The notes: generated by a model from the sequence alone, not told the origin. Shown: positions 34,001 to 46,702, counted from the first letter of the stretch. The stretch: 64,000 nucleotides of DNA from Cucumis sativus (GCF_000004075.3 NC_026659.2:24260272-24324271); one strand, 5' to 3'. Numbers and translations are program-made.

Positions 34001-37000
34001 GTGATGAGGAGAATTAAGAGACATAGTGCATTTTAGTTTATATTGTTAATTTAGATTAATTAATGTGTAATTAGAATTAATTAGTTAATTGGCTTATTTT
34101 ATGTTAAGACTATAAATGGTCAATTTAGGATTGTAATAGTTAGAAGTTTTTGGCCCTTAAGGTTCTATATAGCTATTGACTTTATTTAAAAAGCACTTTA
34201 AGATGTTTCAAAAACCCTTAAAATCACTTTTCTTTTAAACAAACCCTTCAAAAATATGTAATAAAGACACCCCCAATTTAGTAATTCTACAAATTTTATG
34301 TACAAACAATTACGACAAACTCATCCTTTATACATGTTTGATAATTACTTACTTTTTTAGATCTATTGGCTATCAATTTTTAAACATGGTTTTCATATTT
34401 CTTTAGTAAAAGAGTTGATTTATTAGTCAAATTCTAAAAATAAAGATTACTACAACATCTATATAAGATAGATGCCAAAAAGAAGGATAAAAAGAATGTT
34501 TACCGACTTAAATTTTAAAAACCACGTACCAAAATCAAATACTTATATCTTCAACTTCAATTACAACATATTCAAACAATTCAAAACTCGTGTACTACAA
34601 ACATAACAAAACTTTAAAAAAGAAAACGGTCGACCCAATTCAATCCTACTCAAACACGAACACCACGTCGAAGGGGGAAAATTCATTGATTAAAAAAGGG
34701 GACCTCCATCATCAAAGTTCAAAACATATATTACATTATTTTTTCTAAAAGGATGGAAGTTGATATTTGATTATTTGGTACAACACCTCAACTATTTTCG
34801 ACATTTTGTACCAATCGCCAGCCAATAGTCTCGTTGTTGTGTTTTCAATTATTGATTATCTACTCCTATCTATTTATGAAATAATCAAACATATTTATTG
34901 ATGAACTAAAGAAAATATTAGATTATCAAAAATTTATTTTAGAGATTCGGATAAAGTAACATTTTAATTTTTAAATTTTCAAATTAGAATTTTATATCTA
35001 TGGATGATTATTTAAATCATAGGGTTTAAATTTTGTATTTTCAGGTGATGGTTCCAAACATTTTTTAAACAAAATCACTTTCACTAAAATTTTCATCTCT
35101 CTCTTTAATTTAATTTCAGTCTCTCTTTTTATAATCTTCTCACTAAAATTTGTGTCCTTTTCTAATTTTTCTTTCTTTAAAAGTATCTTTTAATGTCTAA
35201 CTTTACACCCAATCTTCTCTCTAAAGTTTGTTATCACAACTATGATTCATTTCTTTTTCTCTAACTAATATTGTCTCTTTAATCTATCTTTCTTTTGAAG
35301 TTTAACATCTCTCTCTAATTAATATTATCTTTCATATTTATTCTCTTTCCCTAATTTTCACTTAAGACATTTCTCCAACTTTTATTTGAAAAAGATTATT
35401 AGACTTCTTTTTCACATATACATACACATATACAAACAGATATATATACACACAACCAGAAAACCCATAATTTTTCATTTGTTTTAATGTTTAACTACAT
35501 TAATTTCATATATATACTTGAAAATGTTATTTTAAGTACCTTTTCTTTTTCAAGAAAATATGAAACTTGGTATTAGAAATAGGCAACATGAGCCTAACCA
35601 TATAATTGAGATATTGATTATTTTCCTAAAATTCAGGTATCTTACCCTACACTTAATCCACCAAAAAAAGCACATGAGAAAAATAGGTTCAAATACTTTG
35701 GACTAAGGTGTATTTGGTGTGATGTTGTAAATGTAAACAAAAGCTAAAACTTTTTTTTTCAAATTTCTTTTAGTGTATGACTAGATGATAAAAAAATGCT
35801 TCCCAACTAATTAATATTCCATCCATGAGTACTAATAAGAAAATACTTCAGTTCAAAGCATTTTTCACACCCAAAAAAGAAAAAAAAACAAATTAGGAAG
35901 CACCTTTCAAAACATGCTATAGAACATCTTTAGAACAACTTTATAGAACGGATTCGATTCCACGACATTAAGCGTTAATACGATAACTGGGAGAAAAAAA
36001 TTAAAATCCAAGGCAAACTACATTTTTCACCCAAAAAAAAAAAGAAATCTAATTCAATGATAAAGCACTTTTCAAGAGTCTGAACACATGCTACAAAATT
36101 GCTTCCAATGCCACTTCTAGGCGTGAAAATTCACCAAAAGCATTCATTTAATTAGAAAAGATAACCCAGCTAATCCCCTTGTCTTATTAGATAACATTCT
36201 AAATCAAGAATTTAGAAGGTGGAGGTTATAGGGTTTTCAGTTAGGGAAATGAATTGAAATTGAAGCAAGCAAGAAATTCACCAAACTTCACAACAGTTGA
36301 ATCAAACTAATCCAACAATCCAAATGATTTCAAATACCCAACTCCATCTAACCCATGTCAGCCATTGTTTTTCTCTCTTTAAACAAAGCAAAATCAGCAA
36401 AACAAGTCATAGTAAATAATCAAATTTGAGGATAATCTAACAGATGCTCCTACACATAGTACGAGATTAATGCAATAATGACTTCATAGATATATCCTCA
36501 TGAATTAACAGAATAATGAAGTTAGAGGTGGAGCAGAAGAAAACAAATATTTCTCTCTATGTCTTTCATATTCATCACTGTCTCGTTTCAATAATGCATG
36601 CATGCATTCACATAGCATCAATAAATTACTACAAAAAGTAGTTCTGTAACTTCTCCTTGTCTACCTTATGCATTTCAAGCTTCAGATTCAATTAATTGAA
36701 AAATGAAACAGAAGTGAGAATTTCAACAAGTCATGTAATGAAGCATAATACACTATATTAGGATGGAACCAAGCGAGTTCAATAAAAGAGAAAGAGATCA
36801 CCAGTTCTGTTTGTGGTGCTTCGTATTTTCTCTCCAACTTTTTCGAATGTTGTCCGTCGTCTTTTCCATGAGTCAGTTCTTTAAATTAAATGAATACTCA
36901 GATAATATCTATAAATGCAATCACAGACCAAAGGCTATTCTTTAGAATTCAAAGAGACAGATGAACAACCTACATAACAGAACCTGTTCGAGTAAGGTCA

Positions 37001-38443
37001 CGACCACAGGTTACTCTAGAATGGAACAATTGAAATATCATGTTAAAAGGTGAGAATTTTCATCGAATTTCACGAAGATTAATTAGATGATGTACCTGCT
37101 GATCGAGATTTAATGATCAATTTCAAATGTAATGCATTCAAAGCAGGCAAAGATGTGTAACGTTTTGCACTCAATCCACTAAGAAACATATAATTGGAGA
37201 TTTCAACAAACAAACAACTAATTCAATCTTGTCCAATGTTCAGTTTCAGCAATACTGGTGATTTTTCTAAGGAGAAGGTCTGGCCCTCAAAACTACTCAA
37301 TGAGATTTATTCTCCTCCTCTTATCTGCAGAATGCACCATTCCATCTCATCTAGAGTCATTCATGTTCAGCACTAAAATCTCTTTTGAGCTTGGACATAC
37401 ATAGCCACACCGATCCATCATGTAGATTTATCAATATGCAAAGTGAAATTGTTTCAACCATCGGATCTTCCAGTTTTCCAATTTAGATGATAAGAGCATT
37501 CGTTGTTAAGTTTCTACTTTTGTGAGTACAACAAATAGCAGTGAACTCAAAAAGATCTTAATTCTATGACCTTCAAACGGCATTTAACCTCCGTTGTTGC
37601 CTTAAACATATTTTTACTTTGCATCACCATCATGAATAGGTTTAACTCACAGTTTTGGAAAATGCCTTATGTACTGACCTAAATCTAGATCTTAGCTAGT
37701 AACTCAAGGAAAGTTCAAAATTTGGTGTTCAATATATTGCTCTCAATCGAGAAGGTGGTGAACTATTTTAACATTCTACATCAAAGTATTTCTTCTCTAA
37801 AAAAACATTCTACATCAAGGTAAACAGTATGCTGTATGCTGCTCAAGCTGACTTTTGACTTGCGAGTCCTAGACACATGGACACTCCAAAGCCTAGTCAA
37901 CCAGATCCTCACCATATAGTAAACGAAACCCACAATGATCGGAACAGATTGAATTCTTAGTATTAAATTCATGTATGAGTATGACGTAAAGATAAGTATA
38001 TTACAATCCAAAACTCTTCTCAAAATCAGTTCAATATGGACCAACCCAACTTAGGTATACCTAATCAACCATCCAGCAAAACTAGAATGCAAGAAGTGGC
38101 TATTACTACGCTTACAACAATCATATTTACAAATAACCCATCAAATTGGCACTACATATCTCAAGTCTATACTTATTCAATGCAGAAAGCAAAATTTTAG
38201 TTAGTAATCCAACACTAAAACCAGGTTGTCTTCCTTAGTCTTGTATCTATAAGCAGTAAATAAAGCAAAGATGGAATAGGAATCCCCTCTCTAACGTTCT
38301 AACCTCCAAGCCAGTAATGAGTCAGCCAATGGGATAGAAAATCACATAAGAAAGGTAATAGAATAAGGTGGGTCTATTTTTTAAAGTCCCATGTGTTATC
38401 ACCAATTGACTCAAATACTAAAGCTAAGGAATGGCAGTAAATT

Positions 38444-38669
38444 AATATTATATCATCTAACACTCCCCTCAGTTGTGAGCTTGAAATGTGTGGAAGGCTT
38501 GATGTTAAATCGCTGATTAAACCAAAAGCTTAAGGGTGTTTTAGATTAATTTTTAAGTGTTTAAGTTGTTTATAAGTGTGAAAAAAGTGTTTATAGATAC
38601 TTAGAAAGTCAATCCAAACAAGTACCAAGTTGATAGGTGAAGTTAAATTCAATATTATATCATCTAACA
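38444..38669. mobile_element. Small insertion bounded by 19-bp direct repeats
   Basis: The 19-base word AATATTATATCATCTAACA occurs exactly at 38444-38462 and 38651-38669, enclosing 188 bp. That fits a target-site duplication of a short retroelement, or an internal duplication. The enclosed TTTTAGATTAATTTTTAAGTG-like stretch has no coding potential. Confidence 0.45.
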
Positions 38670-39148
38670 TCACAGAAGAATCTCAATATAAACTGGAGGG
38701 ATTAACAAGAAACAAGTAAGCATTCATCTTGACAATGGAAGGAAAGCCCAACCACTTCAAATCCCCATCCTCCCTCCAAGTAAAAGATGAAGCACAATAA
38801 GTTGTTGAAACAACATCCATACAAGAGTAACCGATTTTGAAACCATTTGGATCAGACATGTATTAGATGACTAAATTTCCTCTTGTCTTGGCGCAATTAT
38901 TTTACAAAGCCACATCGAGAATCGAGAAAGTTAACTAGCTCAGGAGAAAAACACTCGAGCAATTTTTCTACATTACAAAGGCAAAGAGTAAATGGTGTAG
39001 ATAGAAATATAGAAGAAGATCAAACCTTAAAAGGTTGACAATAATACTGCACAAGGGAGCTTGGTATTAATACTGAGATCGGAAAAACAACAATTGTCTT
39101 GGCTTGATGATTCATTAGAATGAAGAGGATGATGAATAACAAGCCTGA

Positions 39149-39694
39149 TTAAACGTATTCAAACTCTTCCTCCTTAAGATGAGCAACAAATTTGACAGGT
39201 GGACGACCTTCAACAGGAACAACAAACTCCACCTTATACGGAAGATTAGCAGAAACACGCTTCCCTTTCCAAACACGTACATAATCCTTCACCACTCCTT
39301 CCATTCCCTCAAGATTTGCATCTGGTAACTTCGCTACATGATACACCTTCAAAGGCACCTTAACCCTAACTCTAGCTCCAATCCTAGCGGCAGCCGCTTC
39401 ATCAGTCTCTTCCTCCGACAATGACGTAGTCGCCGCAGAAACAGCAGTAGCTGAAGACGAAGTTCCAGAATCTGATCTAACTGGAACCTCGCTAAACAAT
39501 CTTCTCCCTCTTCGAATCGAGCAGTTGAAAGGATTAACAACAAGTGACGATAGAGAACAAACGGATGAGGAAAAGGAAGATTTAACATCAGCAGTAGAGA
39601 ATACCGTCATAGAACAGGCAAAACGTGCAGCCATCGACGCCGACGACGGAGCCGGTGATGGTATCACGCCGATACTGTTCGCAATACTAATCAT
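39149..39694 (-). CDS. FTRV: Ferredoxin-thioredoxin reductase, variable chain (alpha subunit), 181 aa
   Basis: Chloroplast stroma. This small beta-barrel subunit clamps the catalytic Fe-S subunit of ferredoxin:thioredoxin reductase, which passes electrons from photosystem I via ferredoxin to thioredoxins and so switches on Calvin-cycle enzymes in light. Single exon. Residues 1 to ~75 are a Ser/Ala-rich transit peptide; residues ~76-105 are a variable acidic linker (SLSEEETDEAAAARIG). The conserved SH3-like domain is at ~106-181 with ARVRVKVPLKVYHVAKLPDA, VWKGKRVSANLPYKVEFV and PVKFVAHLKEEEFEYV. Length is normal. As expected for this chain it has no catalytic Cys in the domain. Arabidopsis has two intronless copies flanked by the same neighbours (recalled: At5g08410, At5g23440). 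Light-type promoter motifs lie about 300 bp upstream. Confidence 0.95.
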   Translation of the reverse strand: MISIANSIGVIPSPAPSSASMAARFACSMTVFSTADVKSSFSSSVCSLSSLVVNPFNCSIRRGRRLFSEVPVRSDSGTSSSATAVSAATTSLSEEETDEAAAARIGARVRVKVPLKVYHVAKLPDANLEGMEGVVKDYVRVWKGKRVSANLPYKVEFVVPVEGRPPVKFVAHLKEEEFEYV

Positions 39695-41332
39695 TTCTGT
39701 GCCGCGGAAGGAGTGTTTCGCCGAAGAAGGAAATGAATATTAGTTTGAGAGTTTTTAAAATTGTTTCCTCTTCCTTCAATTTTATTTTATTAGTTTATTG
39801 CCGCTGTCCACACACACTCACACGCACACATCCTTACCTTACCTTACCAGATATTTTCCACTTCGTGAAGAGCAAATTTATTTTCTATTCTTTCTTTTGA
39901 AAAAAAAAAAGGAAAAAGGAAAAAAAATCAGAAATGATTATTATTTTTCTTATTTCCATCTTATCTGGAACAAGAGAATCTAAATGACGCCACGTGTACT
40001 TTCTTATCTCGTGAATATGTGAACGTGTGATTATCGCAATGTCGTACTCGGTTCCATCGTTACGCTACGACAAATCGTTCAAAATTAGAAAGCTATTTTC
40101 CCCACTTCAGATTTTGTGATATCTAAATCATAATCTAAGTTTATAAAATTTATTAATTTTCTTATAGTTTAGGGAAAATAGAAATCATGATCTTTTTGAG
40201 ATATAATTTACCTTTTGTTTTTCTAATAAATTAAACTATGATTTGAGTAGCATTTTAGTAATTTTACTTTTGTCTCTTGATCAATTTTAGTTATTATTAT
40301 CGTTATGTAAATGAGAGAGATTGGGGAACTTTATACTTGAGAAAAGAAAATGAGGGGCAAAATTGTGGTATTTTCTTAAAACTCAAGAATTTGCTAATTA
40401 CAAAATTAAAAGGTTCGACATTAAATTAAATTAGACATAAAATTTAAGAATTGAAATATCAGAAACTTTTGAATTTAAAAAAGTTGAGGAATTAAATAGT
40501 TCATAGGTTAATAAACTACATATTTATATTATAGATCACATGATTAACAAGTAAAAACGTATGGGTCATAATTCATCAGATGAATAGCTGCACGATGTCA
40601 ATGATTTGCCATTAATTAATGTTTTTAGGGCACAAATTAAAGCTGAAATGAAAATATTCATGTTCATACTAAAGCATTACAAGTCAACATAACTTTAAGA
40701 ATAATCAACCAAAAAGCCAACTAAATAAATCATATTAACCAAACATACCTACCAAGAAATATGTCAGACTATATTTCGAACTAGCTACAAGATATTTTTA
40801 ATCACAAACATTAATAGCTAATTAAGAAACTCTCACTAGGATTAATATAGACAACTAGAGAGCATTAAAAGAGAAAGAACGGGAAGGGGAGAAGGGCAGG
40901 CCAAAAGTTCACAATCACGTATATACAATATAAGTATCTCCAGAAAACTTGTGAAGAATGTAAATAGAACTAAATCAAGTCGACCGGGGCGCTGAGAGTG
41001 CAGCTTATCACGCTTGTACAATGAAAATGATATGATGGGGGTACAAAATACACAACAGGGGAATGCAAGAGGGGATAGAACTGAAGGGCAAAAAGCGACC
41101 CGTTTTCTAAACAAAAGATTTACAGAGACCTCGATTTGTTCGAAGGTAGAAGAACAGGACTGTGAGATGGGAAATGGGTAGGGAAATAATGCACAAAGAT
41201 TCTCTTTTATGATATAAAGGATAGCTCCGCATGTTACACAACCACACGACGAAAAACAGGACTCAGTTAAACGGAATGTGATCATCAGTCAGTGGCACAT
41301 CAAAATATTTCAGATAAGAGAGGATTACTTGG
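39695..41332. other. FTR promoter and LCB-kinase 3' UTR
   Basis: 39695-40100 is the FTR upstream region, with a CA-rich run near 39808-39830. 40850-41332 has mixed composition and should be the 3' UTR of the LCB kinase. A 147-codon reverse frame at 40842-41285 lies there without protein-family features. Between them the sequence is AT-rich with nothing recognised. Confidence 0.55.
39960..40008 (-). promoter_or_regulatory. G-box flanked by two I-boxes upstream of FTR variable chain
   Basis: GCCACGTGTA centres on the G-box CACGTG at 39991-39996. The I-box GATAAG (minus strand) occurs at 39960-39965 and 40003-40008. The paired G-box/I-box arrangement within 50 bp is the classical light-responsive unit of photosynthesis genes such as rbcS (established), and this gene belongs to light-driven redox control. 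It lies 297 bp upstream of the start codon. Function inferred. Confidence 0.6.
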
Positions 41333-44300
41333 TTATACGTGATGGCCAGGAAATCGACCAATAAGTCTGCATTGTTCTGGAAGCAAAGAAGAAACGACTT
41401 GGCCAGTGAGGGGGAAGAGCTCACCATCAATGCCGCAGCCATTGTGTGTATGCTTACCAGGTTTAATCTTCACCGACTTCACCTGTATCAAGAACAAATG
41501 ACGTTTTAAGTCGTGCCGCTTGGAGCCTTACCTGTGACTTTCACCCTTAAACAGAATCCTAATTGCAGCCTGGAAATGTAAGGGAAAATGGGAACTGCAG
41601 AGTAACGTACCTTAACATATTCAACGAATGGCAGGGACAGGTGCCGACCAATTTGAAGCAGCAAAAAAAATCGCAACAGCCTAAGTCGTCCACTCCCATG
41701 AACCAAAACCAAGTCAAGAGTATTGTCATCATGCTCAGATCTTGGGGCCACTACCTGAGAACTTTGAACGGTTCTACAAGCATGGTTGCAAACTATGATT
41801 CCAAGAAATTTCCCCTTCTTAGTAATCCATTTATCTTCAACCACTCGCACGGCTTGCTCTGTTGGACCTTCTTCTGCATCATTTGTTGGACCTGGCAATT
41901 CAATTGGATTTTCAACAACCCAATTAGGCTCAGTATCCCACTTCGGTTCCGCATCCCAAATCGGACCCGGATCAGACAGTGTGGAAGATATATCCTCTCT
42001 GTCATTATTTGCAGCATTGCCCCAAGAACATCTAGTGGTATCTTGTGTGGTTATCAAACCAGTCCAACCCTTGTCTGTTCTAGACTTTGACCTGGTTCTT
42101 GGCCAGTTGGGAGTAGTTGAAAAGGGTGGCGGTGGATGAATAACTTCGGGCTCTGCTGTAACATTACTCCTTCCTGATGAAAGGCGCTTGGATTTAGGAT
42201 CGAGACCACGCACATACTCAGATGGTTCAGTGCTAGCACGAGTGCTACTACAAGTTGTATCCAAGTCTCCACCAGACATTCGACTAGGAGTCATTATTGA
42301 ATCAATGCTCGATAAACTAGATGCCCTGGGGATGCCCTCTTTGCTCGATCTTCTCATTATATCTGTGTATAAATCTGACATGTCTACAACTTCACGTTCA
42401 GCAGAGCCTTTTCCTTCATCCTCTAACGATGCAGGAAGGTATTCAACTTCAAAACTGTACTTCGGTAAGCATAAGAATTTGAGGAAGCCAGCAACAAAGT
42501 AACGTAGAGGACCAAATCGCTTCTGATACTTTTCAGAAAGTTCCAACACTGTAACAAATGGACAAATTCACATCATTTTCTTTTACAGAACAAATCCATT
42601 CCATCATTAAGAAAGACAATAAAATTTCTTCTAAGAAAAGAAAGAGTATGGCGTCAACAAAAATTGGTCTCTAAGATACCCAGCTGAAGGCAGGCCAGCC
42701 TATTCAAAAGCCACCTGCAGCATAACAAAACCACGTACTTATCTGCTATAGTAGTGAAATGATTTTGAAGCCTCAAGTAAAATTCTTATATTAATTCTAC
42801 CACTGGCTTCCAAAAATAACGAGAGAGAGGATTGCCCCAAGAGGAAGAAAAAGGTATTTCCAACAACGATGACTCAATAAAGATTACATCCAAACGAGAG
42901 AGGGATGTCAACAACAAACGATGTATATCATGCAATGCTGTATGGTAAACCATTTTTAATGTAGGAAGAATAGAATAAAAGATCATCATGGGCAAGGAAA
43001 AAGAACAACTACCATAACCACCAAAAAAAGAGGCCATCATGCACCTTACCCTTTTGTGCATTCAACGTTGGTTAAGAATAATAAACTAAAAATAAAATGA
43101 ACTCCGATATCATTACTAACCATCACTGACAAATCCATAATATGAGACTGTCAACCCAAAATGGATAACACCTGATTTGATCCACTCAACAGCAAAAACA
43201 TCGGTTGCAGTAAGGCCACCCTACGGATAAAAAAAATCACCACAGCAAGAGTGAGAAATATAGTTAATAAGTAATAAATCTAATCTTGAAACAACCAAAA
43301 TGAGGGCATAATGTTTCCCATGTGAGTTTAAAAAAAGTTGGGTAGTAGGTGCAGACATGGTGATTGGCTCTGCTTCCACACAAGCATGAATCTAGCAATA
43401 ACATCATATTCACTGTTGGTTATGAGAATTATTCATAAGTTGATATAAGAGGTGAGTTCATATTACATCCCACATAAGTATATCCTCAATTCCGTTTTGG
43501 CCAGGAACAGTAAATGTAAATCTTGATATTACCATTGCAATTACAGATTTTAATTAGAAAAGTAAATACAAAGAATATCAAGTAGTTAGAGCATATAAAT
43601 CTTATAAACACCAAATATAGACAAATACTGCATTGTAATTAGGTTCCATGTCATGAAAGCCTTTTCTTTTATCTAAAGGAATACAGTAACAAAAAGTGCA
43701 AGAAATCTATTTGTTCATGGTGTAACTTCTTTTATTTTTGAAACAAGATTATTTACAGTACAACTTTTTTTCTTTTGGAGAAATATCGACTTTAATTGAA
43801 AATAATGAAAAAATCCAAGGACATACAGAAAAACCAAACGCACAAAAAAGGGAATCCCACTAAAGAAAGGGAATCCAACTATACACAATTGTGTCTAACG
43901 AATTATTACAAAAAGGCTTCGAAACAGAAGTCCAGAAGGAAATGTGGAATCTAACAAGAGACCAAATATCATTATAGGATCCCTCTCCACCCCTCTAAAC
44001 ACTTAATAAACATCCTAAGTTAACCATAAAAAGTTTTCACCTTCACAATAGCCATTGCAGCAGAAATTGGATCTCTAACACCAAGAACAGTCCAAACTAA
44101 CGAGTTATCGGAACCTGCAGGAATTATTCCAATTGGAATAGAAATTCCTTCCTTCTGGTTGTCTCTACTCAATAGACCATTCAAAACCTGCATAATCACC
44201 AAGGTTGAGATGATTGGTATTTCTTAATATACCACTTAAGAAATAGGTAAAATTACAAATAGTCTCTTTGTTTATTCCATCCTTCAACTTTCAAAATTAT

Positions 44301-46044
44301 AAATTTAGTCCCTAAGCTTTCGATTTTAGTCTAAGGATCTACTCAACACTACACACAAAATTCAAAATTTAGGATTTCATTTCAAAGTTTTATCTAATAG
44401 AACAATTAATTTCTTAAAAAAAAATGAATTTTCCAAGGACCTATTAGATACAAAATTGAAAATTTAAGAACTTATTAGACTCAAAACCACACAATTACAC
44501 ATACTAAGAGCCCCAACAATTGTTCATACCCAAAGCATGAGAAAAGAAAATAGATGTGGCTAACCTCATTAATAATCCCATCACCTCCAACACAAATAAT
44601 TCCTGAAAATTGAAAGGTGGATTCATTATTTAAAAAAGGAAAGATGATAGCATGAATACATAATCCAGAAATAACATTTGTTTATCATAATAGAGCACAT
44701 CAAATGGCAATACCATCAGGGCAACTGCTTATGTCAACACTAGATGCTAGCTTCCTAGCATGGCCTGCAGATGTCGTTTTAACCACCTCCAATTTGAACC
44801 CTGCAAGCTGTTAAGTTTTTGCAATAAATAAATAAATACATAAGCTCGCATCTGATAGTGAACCGTTCAAATCCGTGTTAAAATTCACCCCCAAGACAGA
44901 AATGATCCAAATTTTCAACTTCATTCAAGAGTACAAATGTCAACTTCCATCATGAGTTTGCATTAAATCAGTAAATCTTGATACAAAATGGCATTAAGAA
45001 CGTTATACTCCATGGTCATTTTTTGGGAATTAGCTGGAGGAAAAATCTAGTTGAATGGAAACAAAGTGCATGCTATACGAACTTTAGTGCATGGGTAAAT
45101 CATACCTTAAATATTGGTTCAACAATTCCATGAAAAACTTTAGTTGACCGACCCCGTCCAGAGCGTGGATTTAATATCACAAGCATCTTTGGTGGATTCT
45201 TGCATTTGAAAAGTAATTCAGGAGGTGTGTCAACCGGAATTAGTTCTGAAGATGCCTGCTTCTTTGATGAGAGTAAGGGGTGAGGCAAACAGTTTACATA
45301 GCAGTGCTGATCTGCAAAACCACCAACCCATTGAACTGCCTCTTCAATGCTAGAAGCCAAAAAGCGAAAATTTTTCTGCTTTCTCCTGGCCTTCATAAAA
45401 CAAGAAAGACCACATGGACCTTTATGTAGTGGATAGGAATGAACTGTAAAATGCCTGAGACCAACATTGTACGAGACCTGTCATAGTATCATTAATTCAT
45501 CAATACGTCTAACAGAAAATCTTGGACCTTGTGTTTTGGTGAGATGTAAAGAAAAGCTTACTGAAATAACATCCTCCAGACGTAGCATGTGAGAACCCCA
45601 TACCAAGGCCGTGCTAGTAAGTTTAGCATCAAAACCTTCTTGATCAGCTACGCCAGTATCATCAGAAGTATTCTTGTCTGAATTCTTTCTCTTATCCAAA
45701 ACCAGCTTACCCGATAATACCGTATAACCCAATAAATCCGATTTTTCATCTCCTCCACCTATGTCAATCCTGTGCTCAAAGCTCTTCGGCTTGTCGCGAT
45801 CGTCACTGGAAGTCATGGTGAACTTGGGGATAGAGGAATTAATCTCACTCCCTCTCCTGGAAGAAGACTTAGCCTTGCTGCGCTTCTCAGGGAAAACTAT
45901 GGGCGAGGAGTGTTGTCCGCCAGTTGCTATTTGCGAGCACAACCCCAATCGCCTAATAGACTTTTGAGGCGTTGTCAGCCTCAAAGACGAAGAAGAAATA
46001 TCGTTTTCATTACTGTTCCTAGAAAGACCTTCACTCTGCTGCAT
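41333..46044 (-). CDS. LCBK1: Sphingoid long-chain base kinase (LCBK1-type), 8 coding exons, 773 aa
   Basis: Phosphorylates sphinganine/phytosphingosine-type bases to signalling lipids. Coding exons in order: 46044-45562, 45477-45106, 44807-44714, 44602-44565, 44187-44041, 43220-43121, 42548-41611, 41482-41333 (2322 nt). The N-terminus has RRLGLCSQIATGGQHSSPIV and Ser-rich basic sequence. The diacylglycerol-kinase-type catalytic domain starts at ~257 (PPKMLVILNPRSGRG), with the nucleotide loop GGDGIINE at 322-329 and PAGSDNSLVW at 352-361; GLTVSYYGFVSD and FGPLRYFVAGF follow. The C-terminal part has a Ser/Pro-rich insert, then FLGIIVCNHACRT and the sphingosine-kinase tail HNGCGIDGELFPLTGQV. 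Length matches the Arabidopsis protein (about 760 aa, recalled). The chosen start MQQSEG fits the family; an in-frame upstream exon could extend it (see 46045-46550). Neighbour of FTR as in At5g23440/At5g23450. Confidence 0.94.
43770..44010. mobile_element. Possible degenerate retroelement fragment in an LCB-kinase intron
   Basis: Within the intron 43221-44040 a denser, purine-rich block (AAGGGAATCCCACTAAAGAA...) stands out from AT-rich flanks. Wording of this kind recurs in cucurbit introns and looks like the antisense 3' part of a non-LTR element, but I see no translatable reverse transcriptase. Low confidence. Confidence 0.3.
44250..44525. mobile_element. Dispersed 'TTTAGTCCCTAAGCTTT' repeat in LCB-kinase intron
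   Basis: Carries the same word family as 7570-7790 and 59025-59275, for example AATTTAGTCCCTAAGCTTTCG, with the complementary AAGGACCTATTAGATACAAAATTG words later in the block. Dispersed repeat of unknown class lying between coding exons 44187-44041 and 44602-44565. Confidence 0.45.
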
Positions 46045-46550
46045 AGCTATACAATTCCGCCCGAATATATGAACAGACAAACACCGCGAGAAACACGCAC
46101 ATCCAAGCCCCGCACTCAATGTCCTCTGTACACGAAGGATGAGTACGAGACGAAAGATGGGGGAAGTAATTTTTCGGTTCAAATGAACAACAAATGAGCT
46201 GTAAATGACGATCCAACTCTCCTAATTCCCAACTGAACTAACAATCTGTCATTCATTCATTCAAACAATAAAAGCTCACAATTACCTACGCAATTGCGTG
46301 AAAGATCGGATCAGCCAACAAGTGCACGCAATTCAAAATTCTAGGGAATACAACAAAATGGTCTTCAATTCAACAATTAAACGACGAATCAAAGAAGAAA
46401 AAAAAATTATCGAAAATTCAGAACGAATTTTGATGAAGGGTGCTTGAAAAAAAACCTAGGGAGCTCTAATTCAGATCTTAAGCTAGTCGAATCTGAGAAA
46501 AATAACAGCGGCCAAATTTGGATTAAACAAGCCTACCAATTTGAGTTCAT
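46045..46550 (-). other. LCB-kinase leader with a possible in-frame upstream coding exon
   Basis: A 338-bp intron can be drawn from donor GTAGGC (46536) to acceptor TTTACAG (46199). Joining 46550-46537 to 46198-46045 leaves an uninterrupted frame from an ATG at 46550 to the annotated Met at 46044: 56 extra residues, seven or more Arg/Lys and no Asp/Glu, hydrophobic in the middle. That is the composition of an organelle presequence. Whether the upstream ATG or the family-typical one is used cannot be decided here. Confidence 0.5.
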
Positions 46551-46702
46551 GGCCGCCGTAGATCCTTGCTCCACAGATTGGTTTCCTGACCCAGAATCGA
46601 AGAGGTTCCCCACTCAAACCTAAAGCCTCTGTCATTCGAAGCTCGGTATGAAAAATAATATTTGCTTTAATGGCGAGGAACCTTCACTTTGTGTTCCATT
46701 CT

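Larger units (their letters stand above)
30587..39148. other. 8.5-kb AT-rich gene-free interval
   Basis: No open frame with recognisable protein features on either strand. 30650-31000 carries a dispersed palindromic element. 34185-34250 carries a fragment of the MITE seen in the alpha-galactosidase and NCA1 introns. 36300-39100 is less AT-rich and more complex, and may hold regulatory sequence or noncoding RNA, but I can support no gene. 38444-38669 looks like a small insertion. Confidence 0.6.

Noticed and set aside
41563-42139. Two + strand frames of 175 and 117 codons
   Set aside because: Antisense of the long LCB-kinase exon 42548-41611, whose protein is recognisable and in frame.
45761-46197. 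+ strand frames of 68 and 141 codons
   Set aside because: Antisense of LCB-kinase exon 1 and leader; no family features.
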